From positions 41,095 through 105,094 of the forward strand of contig NZ_SRYB01000017.1 in assembly GCF_004793975.1 (NCBI RefSeq): 64,000 nucleotides of DNA, given 5' to 3'. Under the pieces are notes generated by a model that searched no databases, had not been told where the DNA came from, and saw only the letters and a program-made list of their open reading frames with translations. Shown here in pieces: positions 44,059 to 52,945 of this stretch (its first letter is position 1; each line of letters starts with the position of its first letter). The DNA is from Lepagella muris (GTDB lineage Bacteria > Bacteroidota > Bacteroidia > Bacteroidales > Muribaculaceae). The translations under genes and the position numbers were made by a program.

Positions 44059-44066
44059 TAAATTTG
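44059..44066 (+). promoter_or_regulatory. -7 box upstream of the Crp/Fnr gene
   Basis: TAAATTTG at 44059-44066, with only a weak TTTA (44037-44040) near the -33 position, about 120 bp before the start codon. A small AT-only hairpin (AAAAAGT/ACTTTTT, 44018-44039) directly upstream may mark the end of the men transcript. Confidence 0.4.
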
Positions 44067-44184
44067 TGTTCTGAAACATATAAAATAGTTAGAGTGTCGC
44101 TATTCACCTTATAACCAGCGAGATCGATAGAGAGCTTGTTCAGGCCGTCAGCACACCTATACCATAATCATTTTTCGAACCGTA

Positions 44185-44886
44185 ATGCTAAAGAAGAGTA
44201 CTCTTGTGCAGATTATAAGTGAAGATTTATCCGAATTATGGAATATCCTCTCACCGGAGGAGAAGCGAATAGTCACGGATAATTTCACCATTCTTCATTA
44301 TAAGAAAGGACAGATCATATATGCGGAGCACGAAGAGCCGGAAAACCTATGGTGCCTTCTGAAAGGAAAGGTTAAGATGTATAAAAGCGGGATTGGCGAT
44401 CGTGTCCAGATTCTGCGTCTATACCGGCCTGTGCAGTATTTCGGCTACAGGGCATATTTTGCCAGAGAAAATTATGTCTCCTCCTGTGCTGCTTTTGAGG
44501 CTTCAGTCCTCGGCTGTATCCCCATGCATATAGTTGAGTCGATGATACGTAAGAACAATGACCTTGCCATGTTCTTTATTCATGAGTTGTCAAGGAATCT
44601 TGGTGGTTCAGACACGAAGATTGTGAATCTCACTCAGAAGCATATCCGTGGACGTCTTGCTGAGGCTCTTCTGATGCTTGCCGATAATTACGGTCTTGAG
44701 GATGATGATGCCACCTTGAAGATCTACATGAGTCGTGAGGATCTGGCAAATCTGTCGAACATGACTACCTCCAATGCCATCCGCACGCTCACGGCGTTTA
44801 TGAATGAGAAACTGATACTCGTCGACGGGCGACGCATCAAGCTTCTCAACGAGTCGCAACTCCGCAAGATCTCAAAATTCGGCTGA
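44185..44886 (+). CDS. Crp/Fnr-family transcription regulator
   Basis: A 233-residue regulator. The N-terminal cyclic-nucleotide-binding-type beta-roll spans about residues 25-125 (FTILHYKKGQIIYAEHEEPENLWCLLKGKVKMYKSG). A long dimer helix follows, then a C-terminal winged helix with the Crp-type element MSREDLANLSNMTTSNAIRTLTAFMNEKLI. There is no Fnr-type cysteine cluster at the N-terminus, so oxygen sensing by Fe-S is not supported; the effector is unknown. The gene stands alone after the men group. A convergent terminator follows at 44960. Confidence 0.88.
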   Translation: MLKKSTLVQIISEDLSELWNILSPEEKRIVTDNFTILHYKKGQIIYAEHEEPENLWCLLKGKVKMYKSGIGDRVQILRLYRPVQYFGYRAYFARENYVSSCAAFEASVLGCIPMHIVESMIRKNNDLAMFFIHELSRNLGGSDTKIVNLTQKHIRGRLAEALLMLADNYGLEDDDATLKIYMSREDLANLSNMTTSNAIRTLTAFMNEKLILVDGRRIKLLNESQLRKISKFG

Positions 44887-44959
44887 CATATCCGGCTGAT
44901 ATATCCGACAATACACAATACCCATACACAATACACATACCCAATATCCGACAAAATAC

Positions 44960-45006
44960 AAATTCCGGATTCAATATTGAAGTTGACGATATTGAATCCG
45001 GAATTT
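44960..45006. terminator. Bidirectional terminator between crp-type gene and glycogen operon
   Basis: A perfect 18-bp stem (44960-44977 with 44989-45006), AAATTCCGG.../...CCGGAATTT, with an 11-nt loop. The A- and T-rich ends let it act for both converging transcripts. Confidence 0.8.
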
Positions 45007-45032
45007 GTTGTCAATGGAATCCTAATTCGGAT

Positions 45033-46487
45033 TTATTTCTTCTTTCTGCCACGTTTTGCCGGGGCTGCCTTCTCCTCTTTTGCCGGCTTACGACCTCTTT
45101 TCTTGGTCTCTTCGGCGGGAGCCTCCACGTCGTCCTTCTCTGCGATCTCAAGAAGTTCCTCTTTGGGAGCGTTGTTGGAGTCGTCGGAGTTGAGGATATT
45201 ATTACGTAGGGTGGCAACTTCCTTGTTGAGCTGGTTGATTTCCTGCGACTGGTTGCGGATCGTCAGAAGTAGAGAGTTAAGCTCCTCATTGTCGATTGAC
45301 TCAGGATACTGCTCTTCGACACGCACGAGGAAGTCGGCAAGCACGTTCATATAATTGGTGAACGCAGCAAACGGAGAATCATACGGGCTGAAAGCGGCGT
45401 GGCTTGCGCCGTCAGCCATATTCTTCGTGCTCATATAGTAGAAATGGTCGCTGCTCTGGAGATATTCCCAATCCTGTTTCAGACGGCGGTCCTGGCAAAG
45501 ATTGACGCGTTCTGCCACGGCATATAGTTTGCCGAGAGCCTCATTCTGAAGCTCATTACCTTTCCATGCCGATACGTCGCGAGCCTCGTCAATATCAGAG
45601 ATGGGGAACGGCACGGAAATCTCGCCTACCGGTTTCAGTTTTGCAACCACGTCGGAAGGAGTGGTAAACATCACGCCTTTCTCCTTTCCGAAGCGAGGGA
45701 GAGCCTTCATGAAATCGAAGATGCCTGTCTCTCTCGGCAGGAATGAGCCGAAAGTATCCATGCTCAGATACAGGTTGACCACCTGCTCCTCATTCGGGAG
45801 AGAAGCGATCCAGTCAACATATTTGTCGGCAGTCAGAGGATACTCATCCCAGGCAGTGTTGTTGAAATTCCTGGAAATGTCTTCAGCGAGCTTATCGTTG
45901 GTGAGAAGGAGTTTCACGTCGGGTGCGGTAGCGGCGGAGTAGATATAGTCAGGCGACTTCCAACCGAGAATATGCTTTGCTCCTTCAGTGAGGGTTGTCT
46001 TGAATCCCATTGCCCCGATAAGGCAAGCGATGTCGTCGTCGTAGATAAGCTCAGTGTTGGCGAATACGGAAGGCTTCACTCCGAACAGACGCTGGATAAG
46101 GTTGTCATGCTCTTTCACCTCACGCATGAACTCCTCCGGATCCTCAAGCGAAGCGAGGCTATGGGAATATGTCCCGCTGAGGAATTCCACGCATCCCGTG
46201 TCGGCGAGTTTCTTCAACAGGTCGATAAATTCCGGCACGTATAGCTGGAACTGCTCGATGGCGGTGCCGGATATGGAGAGGGAGCATTTGAAAGAGCGGT
46301 TACTGTCGTTGATCATCTGGAGGAGAGTCTCCGCCATGGGTATATAGCTTGATTCGGCAAGACGCGTGATAATCTCATCATTAGCGAAATCATCATAATA
46401 GTAGTGGTCGTTGCCTATGTCGAAGAATCTGTAGCGTTTCAGTCTGAAAGGCTGATGAATCTTAAAATAGAAACAAACTGATTTCAT
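45033..46487 (-). CDS. Glycoside hydrolase family 57 (alpha-amylase-like) with basic C-terminal tail
   Basis: A 484-residue GH57 enzyme acting on alpha-glucans. It opens with VCFYFKIHQPFRLKRY, the family's first motif, and carries GTYSHSLASL, VFANTELIYDD and NLYLSMDTFGSF, which belong to the conserved GH57 barrel. After about residue 395 there is a short coiled coil (NSLLLTIRNQSQEINQLNKEV). The last ~25 residues are strongly basic (TKKRGRKPAKEE... KRGRKKK), with two RGRK units resembling AT-hooks. No signal peptide is present, so it acts on cytoplasmic glycogen or maltodextrin. It is the third gene of the minus-strand glycogen set. Confidence 0.9.
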   Translation of the reverse strand: MKSVCFYFKIHQPFRLKRYRFFDIGNDHYYYDDFANDEIITRLAESSYIPMAETLLQMINDSNRSFKCSLSISGTAIEQFQLYVPEFIDLLKKLADTGCVEFLSGTYSHSLASLEDPEEFMREVKEHDNLIQRLFGVKPSVFANTELIYDDDIACLIGAMGFKTTLTEGAKHILGWKSPDYIYSAATAPDVKLLLTNDKLAEDISRNFNNTAWDEYPLTADKYVDWIASLPNEEQVVNLYLSMDTFGSFLPRETGIFDFMKALPRFGKEKGVMFTTPSDVVAKLKPVGEISVPFPISDIDEARDVSAWKGNELQNEALGKLYAVAERVNLCQDRRLKQDWEYLQSSDHFYYMSTKNMADGASHAAFSPYDSPFAAFTNYMNVLADFLVRVEEQYPESIDNEELNSLLLTIRNQSQEINQLNKEVATLRNNILNSDDSNNAPKEELLEIAEKDDVEAPAEETKKRGRKPAKEEKAAPAKRGRKKK

Positions 46488-46532
46488 TATCTTGATTTTT
46501 TTATATTCTGATGTTATCGGAGAGTGGATAAA

Positions 46533-47798
46533 TTATTTTCGGGCGTCGATCACCTTCTTGTAAATATCGATCACCTTCTTTCCTGCCTTTTCCCAAGTGA
46601 TGTTGTGTATCTCCTCGATGCCACGGTCTCGCAGGGTGTTGTATAGAGCCTTGTTGGTGATGATAGAGTGCATTGCGTCTGCCATAGCATCTACGTCCCA
46701 ATAGTCGGTCTTTATCACGTTGTCAAGGATTTCAGCACAACCGCTCTGCTTTGAAATGATAGATGGCACGCCCATCTCCATGGCTTCAAGCGGGGATATT
46801 CCGAATGGTTCCGACACGGAGGGCATCACATAGACGTCGGAGTCGCGGAACATCTGGTATACCTCTTTCCCGCGAAGGAATCCTGTGAAGTGGAATCTGT
46901 CGGCGATTCCGTGTTTGGCAGCAAGACGGATCATAGCTTCCTCCATGTCGCCGCCGCCTGCCATGACAAAGCGCACGTTACGGTTCTTGTTGAGCACCTT
47001 GGCGGCAGCCTCCACGAAATATTCCGGACCTTTCTGCATCGTGATACGCCCGAGGAAAGTGATCACCTTATCCTTCGAAGTGGTGCGTTTCAGGTTGAGC
47101 AGCTCATCGCTCAAGGGGATCACGGCATTATGCACGGTAGTGACCTTCGCCGGGTCAATGCCATATTTCTCGATGACGGTGTTGCGGGTCAGGTTTGACA
47201 CCGTGATGATATGGTCGGCATTATTCATGCCATCCTTCTCGATTGCGAACACCGTCGGGTTTGGCTTCCCTCTCGAGCGGTCGAATTCGGAAGCGTGCAC
47301 ATGGATTACGAGTGGCTTGCCGGTGACGTTCTTGGCATGTATCCCTGCAGGATAAGTCAGCCAGTCGTGGGAATGTATCACGTCGCACGGCACGGTTCTT
47401 GCAATGACACCTGCCACTATAGAATAATTGTTGATCTCCTCGACCAGATTGGATGGATATTTTCCGGAAAACTCGATGCATCCCAGGTCGTTGAGACGCA
47501 TATAGTTGAAGTCGGCGTAAATATGGTCTCGCAGATTGAAATAAGTCTGCGGGTCCATTACCTTCCCGATTCTGGTATTGACATAATCCCAAGACACGTC
47601 GCGCCATGCGACCGGAGTGTTGCCCGCTCCAATGATGTTGGCAAAGCCGCGTTCCTCATCACCCCAAGGCTTCGGAATCACGAAAGTGATGTCCATATCG
47701 CCATTGTTGTGCATGCCTTTAGTCAGACCGTAGCTTGCTGTGCCGAGACCGCCGAGGATATGCGGAGGGAATTCCCATCCGAACATTAAAGCCTTCAT
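46533..47798 (-). CDS. Glycogen/starch synthase-type glycosyltransferase (GT4 fold)
   Basis: A 421-residue GT-B enzyme, probably elongating alpha-1,4-glucan chains from a nucleotide sugar. N-terminal features are MFGWEFPPHILGGLGTASYGL (substrate loop with GG) and VIHSHDWLTYPAGI. C-terminal features are FLGRITMQKGPEYFVEAA and the E-x7-E motif in SEPFGISPLEAMEMG. It overlaps the debranching gene by 4 bp at its 5' end, so the two are translationally coupled. Whether it uses UDP- or ADP-glucose is not visible. Confidence 0.9.
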   Translation of the reverse strand: MKALMFGWEFPPHILGGLGTASYGLTKGMHNNGDMDITFVIPKPWGDEERGFANIIGAGNTPVAWRDVSWDYVNTRIGKVMDPQTYFNLRDHIYADFNYMRLNDLGCIEFSGKYPSNLVEEINNYSIVAGVIARTVPCDVIHSHDWLTYPAGIHAKNVTGKPLVIHVHASEFDRSRGKPNPTVFAIEKDGMNNADHIITVSNLTRNTVIEKYGIDPAKVTTVHNAVIPLSDELLNLKRTTSKDKVITFLGRITMQKGPEYFVEAAAKVLNKNRNVRFVMAGGGDMEEAMIRLAAKHGIADRFHFTGFLRGKEVYQMFRDSDVYVMPSVSEPFGISPLEAMEMGVPSIISKQSGCAEILDNVIKTDYWDVDAMADAMHSIITNKALYNTLRDRGIEEIHNITWEKAGKKVIDIYKKVIDARK

Positions 47799-49768
47799 TT
47801 CGATTCTTCGGTTTCTAAGGTTTGTAGTTTATTTAATTCTTTTACGTTTTTAAGTGTACGGAGAATCTCGCCGACATTTTTTGCCGTGCTGACTGCACCG
47901 CGTCCGGTATAGGGAGGATTGCCGTCATACAGCTCGGAAAGCGAACCGATGCATCCTTCCGTCATCTCATCCTCATATCCGATGAGCATTCTTTCGATAA
48001 ATCCGACGCCGCTCACACCAAACACCTTGAAATAAGCATCGGCGTAGAATCCGAACAGCCATGGGCGTGCCGGACCCTGATGCACGGCATACTCACGCTG
48101 TATCGGGTCGCCCACGTAGACCGGACGGTAGGCATAGCTCTTCGGGCTAAGCGAGCGCAGACCCTTTGGCGTCAGCAGCTCGCGAGTGATGAGGTCGAGC
48201 ACTTTCTTACGCTGGCGGCGGTCAAGCGGGGAATATTCCATACCGATGGCAATCGCCATGTTGGGGCGCACCTCAAGGTCGGTGTAAGTGCCGTTGACGT
48301 AATCGTAGAGATAGCCGTAGTCGTTGAGGAAAGTGGCTACGAAAGATTCCTTCACTTTCTCTGCAAGACCGTTGATCTCGTCAACGTAGTCTACAGATGC
48401 AGCGTCGCCGTCGTATAAGGAGATGAGGAAGCGGAGCGCGTTATACCATAGGGCGTTAAATTCAAGGATATATCCTGTGCGAGGAATAATCGGGCGCCCG
48501 TTGATTGAAGCCGACAGCCATGTCACCGGCGAATCGATGCCGTTGGATGTCAACAGCCCGTTCTGGTCGAGTTGCAGGTTGTTAACCTTTCCGTTGCGTA
48601 TAGCCTCAACAATGTAGCGCACGTTCTCGCCATATTTCTCACGACATTCGCGTGAGGAAGTGGCGCGCCGGTATTGCTGTATCGCCCATATTGTCCATAG
48701 GGGGATATCCGGCAGGTCAATTTCGCCGATAGTCCTATCCTTTATGCCGTCGTTCAGCAGATGAGAAAGGGCATTAAGGAAAGTCTCCATAATCAGTTCG
48801 AAATCCTCTTTATGGTCAATAGCCAGCGTACATCCGGGGAGAGCCATGAGCTCGTCGCGGGCACGCACGTTATACCAAGGATACCCTGCCATGATATACA
48901 TCCCGCTCTTGTTTTTCAGATAGAACTGCTTTGCGGAATTTTTCAGACAGTTGTAGAAACTTGTGCGGCATGTCCTGCTCGTCAGCTCATTCTCGTATGT
49001 CTCGATAAACGTGTCGGGGTCTGCCTCAAAAGTGGACGCGGAGAATATGATTGATTCCCCCTTGCTGATGGGGAGCTCGAAATATCCCGGCACCCACAGG
49101 TCTTCCTTGTAGGGGATTCCACGGTCACGGTCCTTGTAATACTCCACGCCGTTATACCAATGCCCGTCGGCGACCCATTCGGGCTGCTTGGAGAATTGCA
49201 TGAAGAGATTCGGGTAGCCTGCATATAGGCATGTAGATATTCCGTTCTTCACCGGATTTGTTGCCGTATTGATTGCTCCGTTCTGTACGCACAGGTCGTT
49301 GGCGTTTCGGAATGCAAGGAATGGACGGAACTGCAGTTTTGTAGGGGAGTGAGCCTCCACGAGAGTGTACTTTATAAGGATTCTGTTCTCATGAGAGATG
49401 AAAACTTTCTCCTTGGTAAGAATAACTCCCCCCACACGGTAGGTCACTGTCGGGACAGATTCGCAGTCAAACTGGCGGATATACTTGTGTCCGTTAGGGC
49501 TGAACACGCCTTCGCCATATTGATGCAGTCCGAGATTGAAAGGTGCGCCATGCTGGATTACGGTTTCATCGAGCGATGAAAGCAGCACGTGAGCCTTGTC
49601 GTCCATCTCCGGTATCGGAATAACAAGTAGTCCATGCTGCTTGCGGGTGTTGCATCCCACAATTGTAGTGCAATGGTAAGCACCCGATTTGTTGGTGCGG
49701 AGCATCTCTTTCGGAAGGCTCTGCTCCAGGTTGATCATCAGGTTCTTGTCAAATTTCAGATAGCTCAT
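47795..49768 (-). CDS. Glycogen debranching enzyme (amylo-alpha-1,6-glucosidase)
   Basis: A 657-residue cytoplasmic enzyme. The N-terminal GDE_N-type beta-domain includes TNKSGAYHCTTIVGCNTRKQHGLLVIP. The C-terminal (alpha/alpha)6 barrel includes AGYPWYNVRARDELMALPG, GIDSPVTWLSASINGRPIIPRTG and the late GPARPWLFGFY. This enzyme removes alpha-1,6 branches of glycogen. It is the first gene of the minus-strand set with the GT4 synthase and the GH57 enzyme, a grouping suited to glycogen turnover. Its promoter lies about 150 bp upstream at 49912-49943. Confidence 0.93.
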   Translation of the reverse strand: MSYLKFDKNLMINLEQSLPKEMLRTNKSGAYHCTTIVGCNTRKQHGLLVIPIPEMDDKAHVLLSSLDETVIQHGAPFNLGLHQYGEGVFSPNGHKYIRQFDCESVPTVTYRVGGVILTKEKVFISHENRILIKYTLVEAHSPTKLQFRPFLAFRNANDLCVQNGAINTATNPVKNGISTCLYAGYPNLFMQFSKQPEWVADGHWYNGVEYYKDRDRGIPYKEDLWVPGYFELPISKGESIIFSASTFEADPDTFIETYENELTSRTCRTSFYNCLKNSAKQFYLKNKSGMYIMAGYPWYNVRARDELMALPGCTLAIDHKEDFELIMETFLNALSHLLNDGIKDRTIGEIDLPDIPLWTIWAIQQYRRATSSRECREKYGENVRYIVEAIRNGKVNNLQLDQNGLLTSNGIDSPVTWLSASINGRPIIPRTGYILEFNALWYNALRFLISLYDGDAASVDYVDEINGLAEKVKESFVATFLNDYGYLYDYVNGTYTDLEVRPNMAIAIGMEYSPLDRRQRKKVLDLITRELLTPKGLRSLSPKSYAYRPVYVGDPIQREYAVHQGPARPWLFGFYADAYFKVFGVSGVGFIERMLIGYEDEMTEGCIGSLSELYDGNPPYTGRGAVSTAKNVGEILRTLKNVKELNKLQTLETEESK

Positions 49769-49911
49769 AGGAATTTATATCTGTATTTAAGGTATTTTTG
49801 AGTCTATGGTTATGTAAGGAGAGCGTCTGTGGTTGTCATCTTTGAGGAGACAGGTTTGTAGTAGAAATACGGATATGCGTCATAAAACCCATACATGGAA
49901 AATTCTGACGG

Positions 49912-49943
49912 CAAAGATGCAACATTTTTCCAAGAAAATCAAA
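49912..49943 (-). promoter_or_regulatory. Promoter of the glycogen operon
   Basis: Minus strand TTTG (plus-strand CAAA at 49940-49943), a 20-nt spacer and CATCTTTG (plus-strand CAAAGATG at 49912-49919). One base differs from TAnnTTTG. It is the best match in the 49769-50059 gap. Confidence 0.6.
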
Positions 49944-50004
49944 TAATTTGTTGATAAAAATCCCGAATTATGCTAAATAACAGATATAATCATGGCAAAT
50001 GTGT

Positions 50005-50044
50005 AAAAAAAAAGCTACACATACGGATAAAATTGTAGTGTAGC
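50005..50044 (-). terminator. Rho-independent terminator of the BrkB/YihY gene
   Basis: Read on the minus strand, GCTACAC (50044-50038) pairs with GTGTAGC (50020-50014) and is followed by nine T (50013-50005). It lies 16 bp after the stop codon. Confidence 0.8.
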
Positions 50045-50059
50045 CCTATTTTTGAAGAA

Positions 50060-51487
50060 TTAAATATTGCCGGAGGAGGTGGTGGGGTTGCCGTCTAAAT
50101 TGATAAACTTTTTGTTGGAATCGACGATCGCTTGTTCTTTGTTGGAGTCTTCCGGCAGGTCAATGTCAGCTATCAGTATATTATTGAGTGAAGAATATGC
50201 TTCGTTGAGCCACTTGTCGATTTTCAGGAGTATCCCGGAATATACGATTGCGAATCGGTGGATGAAGTCGTGTCCTCCTACGTGGTCAAGCCGCGACAGC
50301 AATTCTCCTACCGAAAGCTTGCCGGTCTCCGTGGCTGGTGCGATTCCTGTCTTGTCATTGGGGAGTACTATATAATTCGTGAGTCCCGCCTTATTGAGGC
50401 GTTCGCAGATGCGGCTTACTATCCTGAGCGGAATGTCATAGTAGAAGCTGAGTTGCTGTGGGGTCAGGGGCGTTTTCCCTTTGCGGAACCGTCCCACGAT
50501 TGCAGCTGTCAGAATGATCGAGACTTTCCTTGAATAGTTGATCGACATCCCTGACATATCGTCGATAAAATTAAATGCGAATACGTTCTGTAGCGAGTAT
50601 GTGAGCACGCAACCCGCGAGGAGTATAAGCCATGACAGCTGTAGCCAGATAAGCAGCAACGGGAGGAACGAGAAAGAACCATATATTGCATTGTACTTAG
50701 CCACGTACAACTGACCGTTGACGAAAAGCATCTGTAGGATTTGGAATCCTACGGCACATATTGCGCCTGCGATGGCTGCATATTTGAACTGCACCTTGGT
50801 GTTGGGTATCAGGAAAAACGATAGGGTGAAGGCTATCGCAGCGAGGAAGAAAGGGGCGGCTTCAAGCGCGATGTTGACGAATGGGGTCAGAAACGCCAGA
50901 TGGGTGTTGTCCTGTATGGTTGCCGACATGAATATGGATACACCCGATGAGCAAATCATCAGCACCGGCACCATGAGGCATATCGCGATATAGTCGGTTA
51001 CTTTCTGATATAGGGATCGGGGATGCTTGACGTCCCACACCTGATTGAACGCGTCCTCTATATAAGATAGGAGGGAGATGAGGGTCCACAATAAGAATAT
51101 GATGCCGATTCCCACGAATATTCCTTGAGATGCCTCTTTAAGATAGGAATCTACAAAATTCAGGGCAAACGTTATGCCTTGCTTCTGGGCTGGGAAGCTC
51201 TTGAACAGTTGCTCCTCAAGAAGATTCTGGAATCCGAATCCCCTGCCTATCGCGAATATTAGAGCGAGAGCCGGCACGATTGCCAACACGGTGGAATACG
51301 TCAGCGACATTGATTTAGTCTGAAGATCTCTGTCGAGAAATGATCTCACAGAGAGATTCGCCACTTTTAGCAGGCGTATTCCAGTAGTGTCGCGAGTCTC
51401 TTGCCATACGCCTTTCCAGCAATAGTTTATTATCTCGGATGTCTTGTTGATTATCCTTGTTATCAGTGAATCCTTTTTGTCTGCCAT
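50060..51487 (-). CDS. YihY/BrkB-family membrane protein
   Basis: A 475-residue protein of the BrkB (YihY, UPF0761) family. About six membrane helices are visible (for example STVLAIVPALALIFAIGRGFGF, GIFVGIGIIFLLWTLISLL, VTDYIAICLMVPVLMICSSG), with the family's polar motifs SLLSYIEDAFNQVW and GSFSFLPLLLIWLQLSWLILLAGC. A ~130-residue cytosolic C-terminus has a winged-helix-like part (PLTPQQLSFYYDIPLRIVSRICERL). The start at MADKKDSL is preferred: the longer frame translates a 24-bp direct repeat as ISLNDFIEISLND. The physiological role of the family is not settled. Confidence 0.88.
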   Translation of the reverse strand: MADKKDSLITRIINKTSEIINYCWKGVWQETRDTTGIRLLKVANLSVRSFLDRDLQTKSMSLTYSTVLAIVPALALIFAIGRGFGFQNLLEEQLFKSFPAQKQGITFALNFVDSYLKEASQGIFVGIGIIFLLWTLISLLSYIEDAFNQVWDVKHPRSLYQKVTDYIAICLMVPVLMICSSGVSIFMSATIQDNTHLAFLTPFVNIALEAAPFFLAAIAFTLSFFLIPNTKVQFKYAAIAGAICAVGFQILQMLFVNGQLYVAKYNAIYGSFSFLPLLLIWLQLSWLILLAGCVLTYSLQNVFAFNFIDDMSGMSINYSRKVSIILTAAIVGRFRKGKTPLTPQQLSFYYDIPLRIVSRICERLNKAGLTNYIVLPNDKTGIAPATETGKLSVGELLSRLDHVGGHDFIHRFAIVYSGILLKIDKWLNEAYSSLNNILIADIDLPEDSNKEQAIVDSNKKFINLDGNPTTSSGNI

Positions 51488-51513
51488 GTGGAATTTTTTA
51501 TTTCGGTTATCGG

Positions 51514-51557
51514 AGTCATTTAAACTTATCTCAATGAAGTCATTTAAACTTATTTCA
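51514..51557 (-). repeat. Direct repeat upstream of the BrkB/YihY gene
   Basis: Two 20-bp copies with one mismatch (51514-51533 and 51538-51557, AGTCATTTAAACTTATNTCA), 24 bp apart, 27-70 bp before the chosen start codon. The placement is suitable for an operator or a duplicated leader segment. Confidence 0.6.
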
Positions 51558-51590
51558 CTTATAAAAATGCAGAAAAGATGACAATTGTTC

Positions 51591-51625
51591 AAAAAAACCG
51601 GAGAACACCTATTGGCATTCTCCGG
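51591..51625 (-). terminator. Terminator of the RNase P RNA gene
   Basis: On the minus strand CCGGAGAA (51625-51618) pairs with TTCTCCGG (51605-51598), followed by seven T (51597-51591). It directly follows the 3' end of rnpB. Confidence 0.85.
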
Positions 51626-51630
51626 AAATG

Positions 51631-51998
51631 GCGGCAGAAATGATATAAGCCGGGTTATGTGCCGTCTGTCATAAAGAGAAGACGGTGCCTGTCATTTATC
51701 TACTCCACGCGGTTGCCCGCGGGCTCAAGCAGCCTACCCCCCGGCAATGGACGGGCAGCCCTTGACTGCCGGTGTATTTGGCCTTGCAACCCATGGGATG
51801 TGCGGCCTCCTGTGTCGCCACAGGAGCCGGTGGGCTCTTACCCCGCCTTTTCACCCTTACCTCCTGAGAGGCGGTCGTTTTCTGTCACTTATCCCCGACG
51901 TCGCCGTCGGCTTCCCGTTAGGAAACATGGTGCCCGATGTTGCCCGGACTTTCCTCTTGGAGGCTCTCCTCCAAGCGACAGACCTCATTTCTGCCTAA
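51631..51998 (-). ncRNA. rnpB: RNase P RNA (class A)
   Basis: The catalytic RNA that trims tRNA 5' leaders. On the minus strand the hallmark segments appear in order: GAGGAAAGTCCGGGC (P4 5' strand region), ACAGAAAACGACCGCC, the GGTAAGGGTGAAAAGG block and, near the 3' end, AACCCGGCTTAT. The ends pair as P1: GGCAGAAATGA (51995-51985) with TCATTTCTGCC (51643-51633). The ends are given to within a few bases. Length ~368 nt is normal for Bacteroidales. Confidence 0.95.
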
Positions 51999-52032
51999 TA
52001 TGTCGTTAATACAAGATTCCGTTTGCTGGCTA

Positions 52033-52719
52033 TCATGTCGTTAATTCCTTCCGGAATGAGGGCATGAGCCTTATCCTTGCGAAGCCGATTATCAGGTCGG
52101 CTGCCATATCCTCCTGGATGCCTGAGGCATCGATGGTCAGATGATAGTTGGATGCCTTTCCCCATTCGCGTCCGGTGTAGAAATTGTAGTAGCTTTCACG
52201 TTCGCGATCTCTACGCTTTGCCAGCTCCATAGCCGATGCCTTGTCGGCGGCGTCGCCTCTTTTCACTATGTCGGCGGCACGCAACTCTATAGGGGCATGT
52301 AGAAATACGCTCACCAACCCCGGATGGTGCCGCATGATATAGTCGGCGGTTCGCCCCACGATCACGCATCCCTCATCCTTGCATATCCCCTTTATCACTC
52401 GGCTCTGTGCCTGATAGAGGCTTTCCCCACAGATAGATGTATCATGGAAGTTGTCGGCGATTCCATATATTCCCTGAAGAAGGGTATGGAGCGTAGATGG
52501 CTTCCTCTCGTCGTGCTTGTCAAACAGTTTTTGGCTGAACCCGAGACTTTCCGCCGCCTTTGCGAGAAGCTCCTTGTCGTAGTACCGGAAACCGGTCTTC
52601 TCCGCCACGAGCCTGCCTATGCGTCGTCCGCCGCTCCCGAATTGCCGTCCGATCACGATGATGGTGCCTGCCGGGAGTGGATGTCGGCTATGGTTCTCTA
52701 TGTTTTTTTCTGTCTGCAT
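52033..52719 (-). CDS. Cytidylate kinase-like protein
   Basis: A 228-residue P-loop protein of the cytidylate-kinase-like family (PF13189 type). The N-terminal P-loop variant is IVIGRQFGSGGRRIGRLVAEKTG, followed by YYDKELLAKAAESLGFS and GCVIVGRTADYIMRHHPGLVSVFLHAP. This differs from canonical Cmk (longer, with a CMP-binding insert), so the true substrate is uncertain. It lies upstream of rnpB on the same strand with a 34-bp gap. It is divergent from the gene at 52942. Confidence 0.85.
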   Translation of the reverse strand: MQTEKNIENHSRHPLPAGTIIVIGRQFGSGGRRIGRLVAEKTGFRYYDKELLAKAAESLGFSQKLFDKHDERKPSTLHTLLQGIYGIADNFHDTSICGESLYQAQSRVIKGICKDEGCVIVGRTADYIMRHHPGLVSVFLHAPIELRAADIVKRGDAADKASAMELAKRRDRERESYYNFYTGREWGKASNYHLTIDASGIQEDMAADLIIGFARIRLMPSFRKELTT

Positions 52720-52879
52720 ACACGGATTTTGTCATATATTGTCTCCATAAAAGATGGGAACAACCCTGTTTTTCTTCTGCAAAATTAATAAATCGGATTA
52801 AGATGGAAAAAAATCTTGGGTTTAATTTAGCTAATTGAGTAAAATTATTTACTTTTGCGTTTCCAAAACTAATCAAATT

Positions 52880-52945
52880 ATGTTTTCAATGTCATTTGCC
52901 GACTTCTCCGGGCAGTGGCAAAACGTGAAAAAAAAGAAATCATGA
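52880..52945 (+). CDS. Possible 21-residue leader peptide
   Basis: A short frame, MFSMSFADFSGQWQNVKKKKS, lies 23 bp after a -7 box TACTTTTG (52850-52857). Its stop codon overlaps the next ATG as ATGA (52942-52945), the geometry of translational coupling. No repeated codons suggest classical attenuation. It could be chance, so confidence is low. Confidence 0.3.
   Translation: MFSMSFADFSGQWQNVKKKKS

Noticed and set aside
51659..52009. Plus-strand open frames at 51.66-52.0 kb
   Set aside because: They lie on the opposite strand of rnpB, whose conserved structure explains the sequence.
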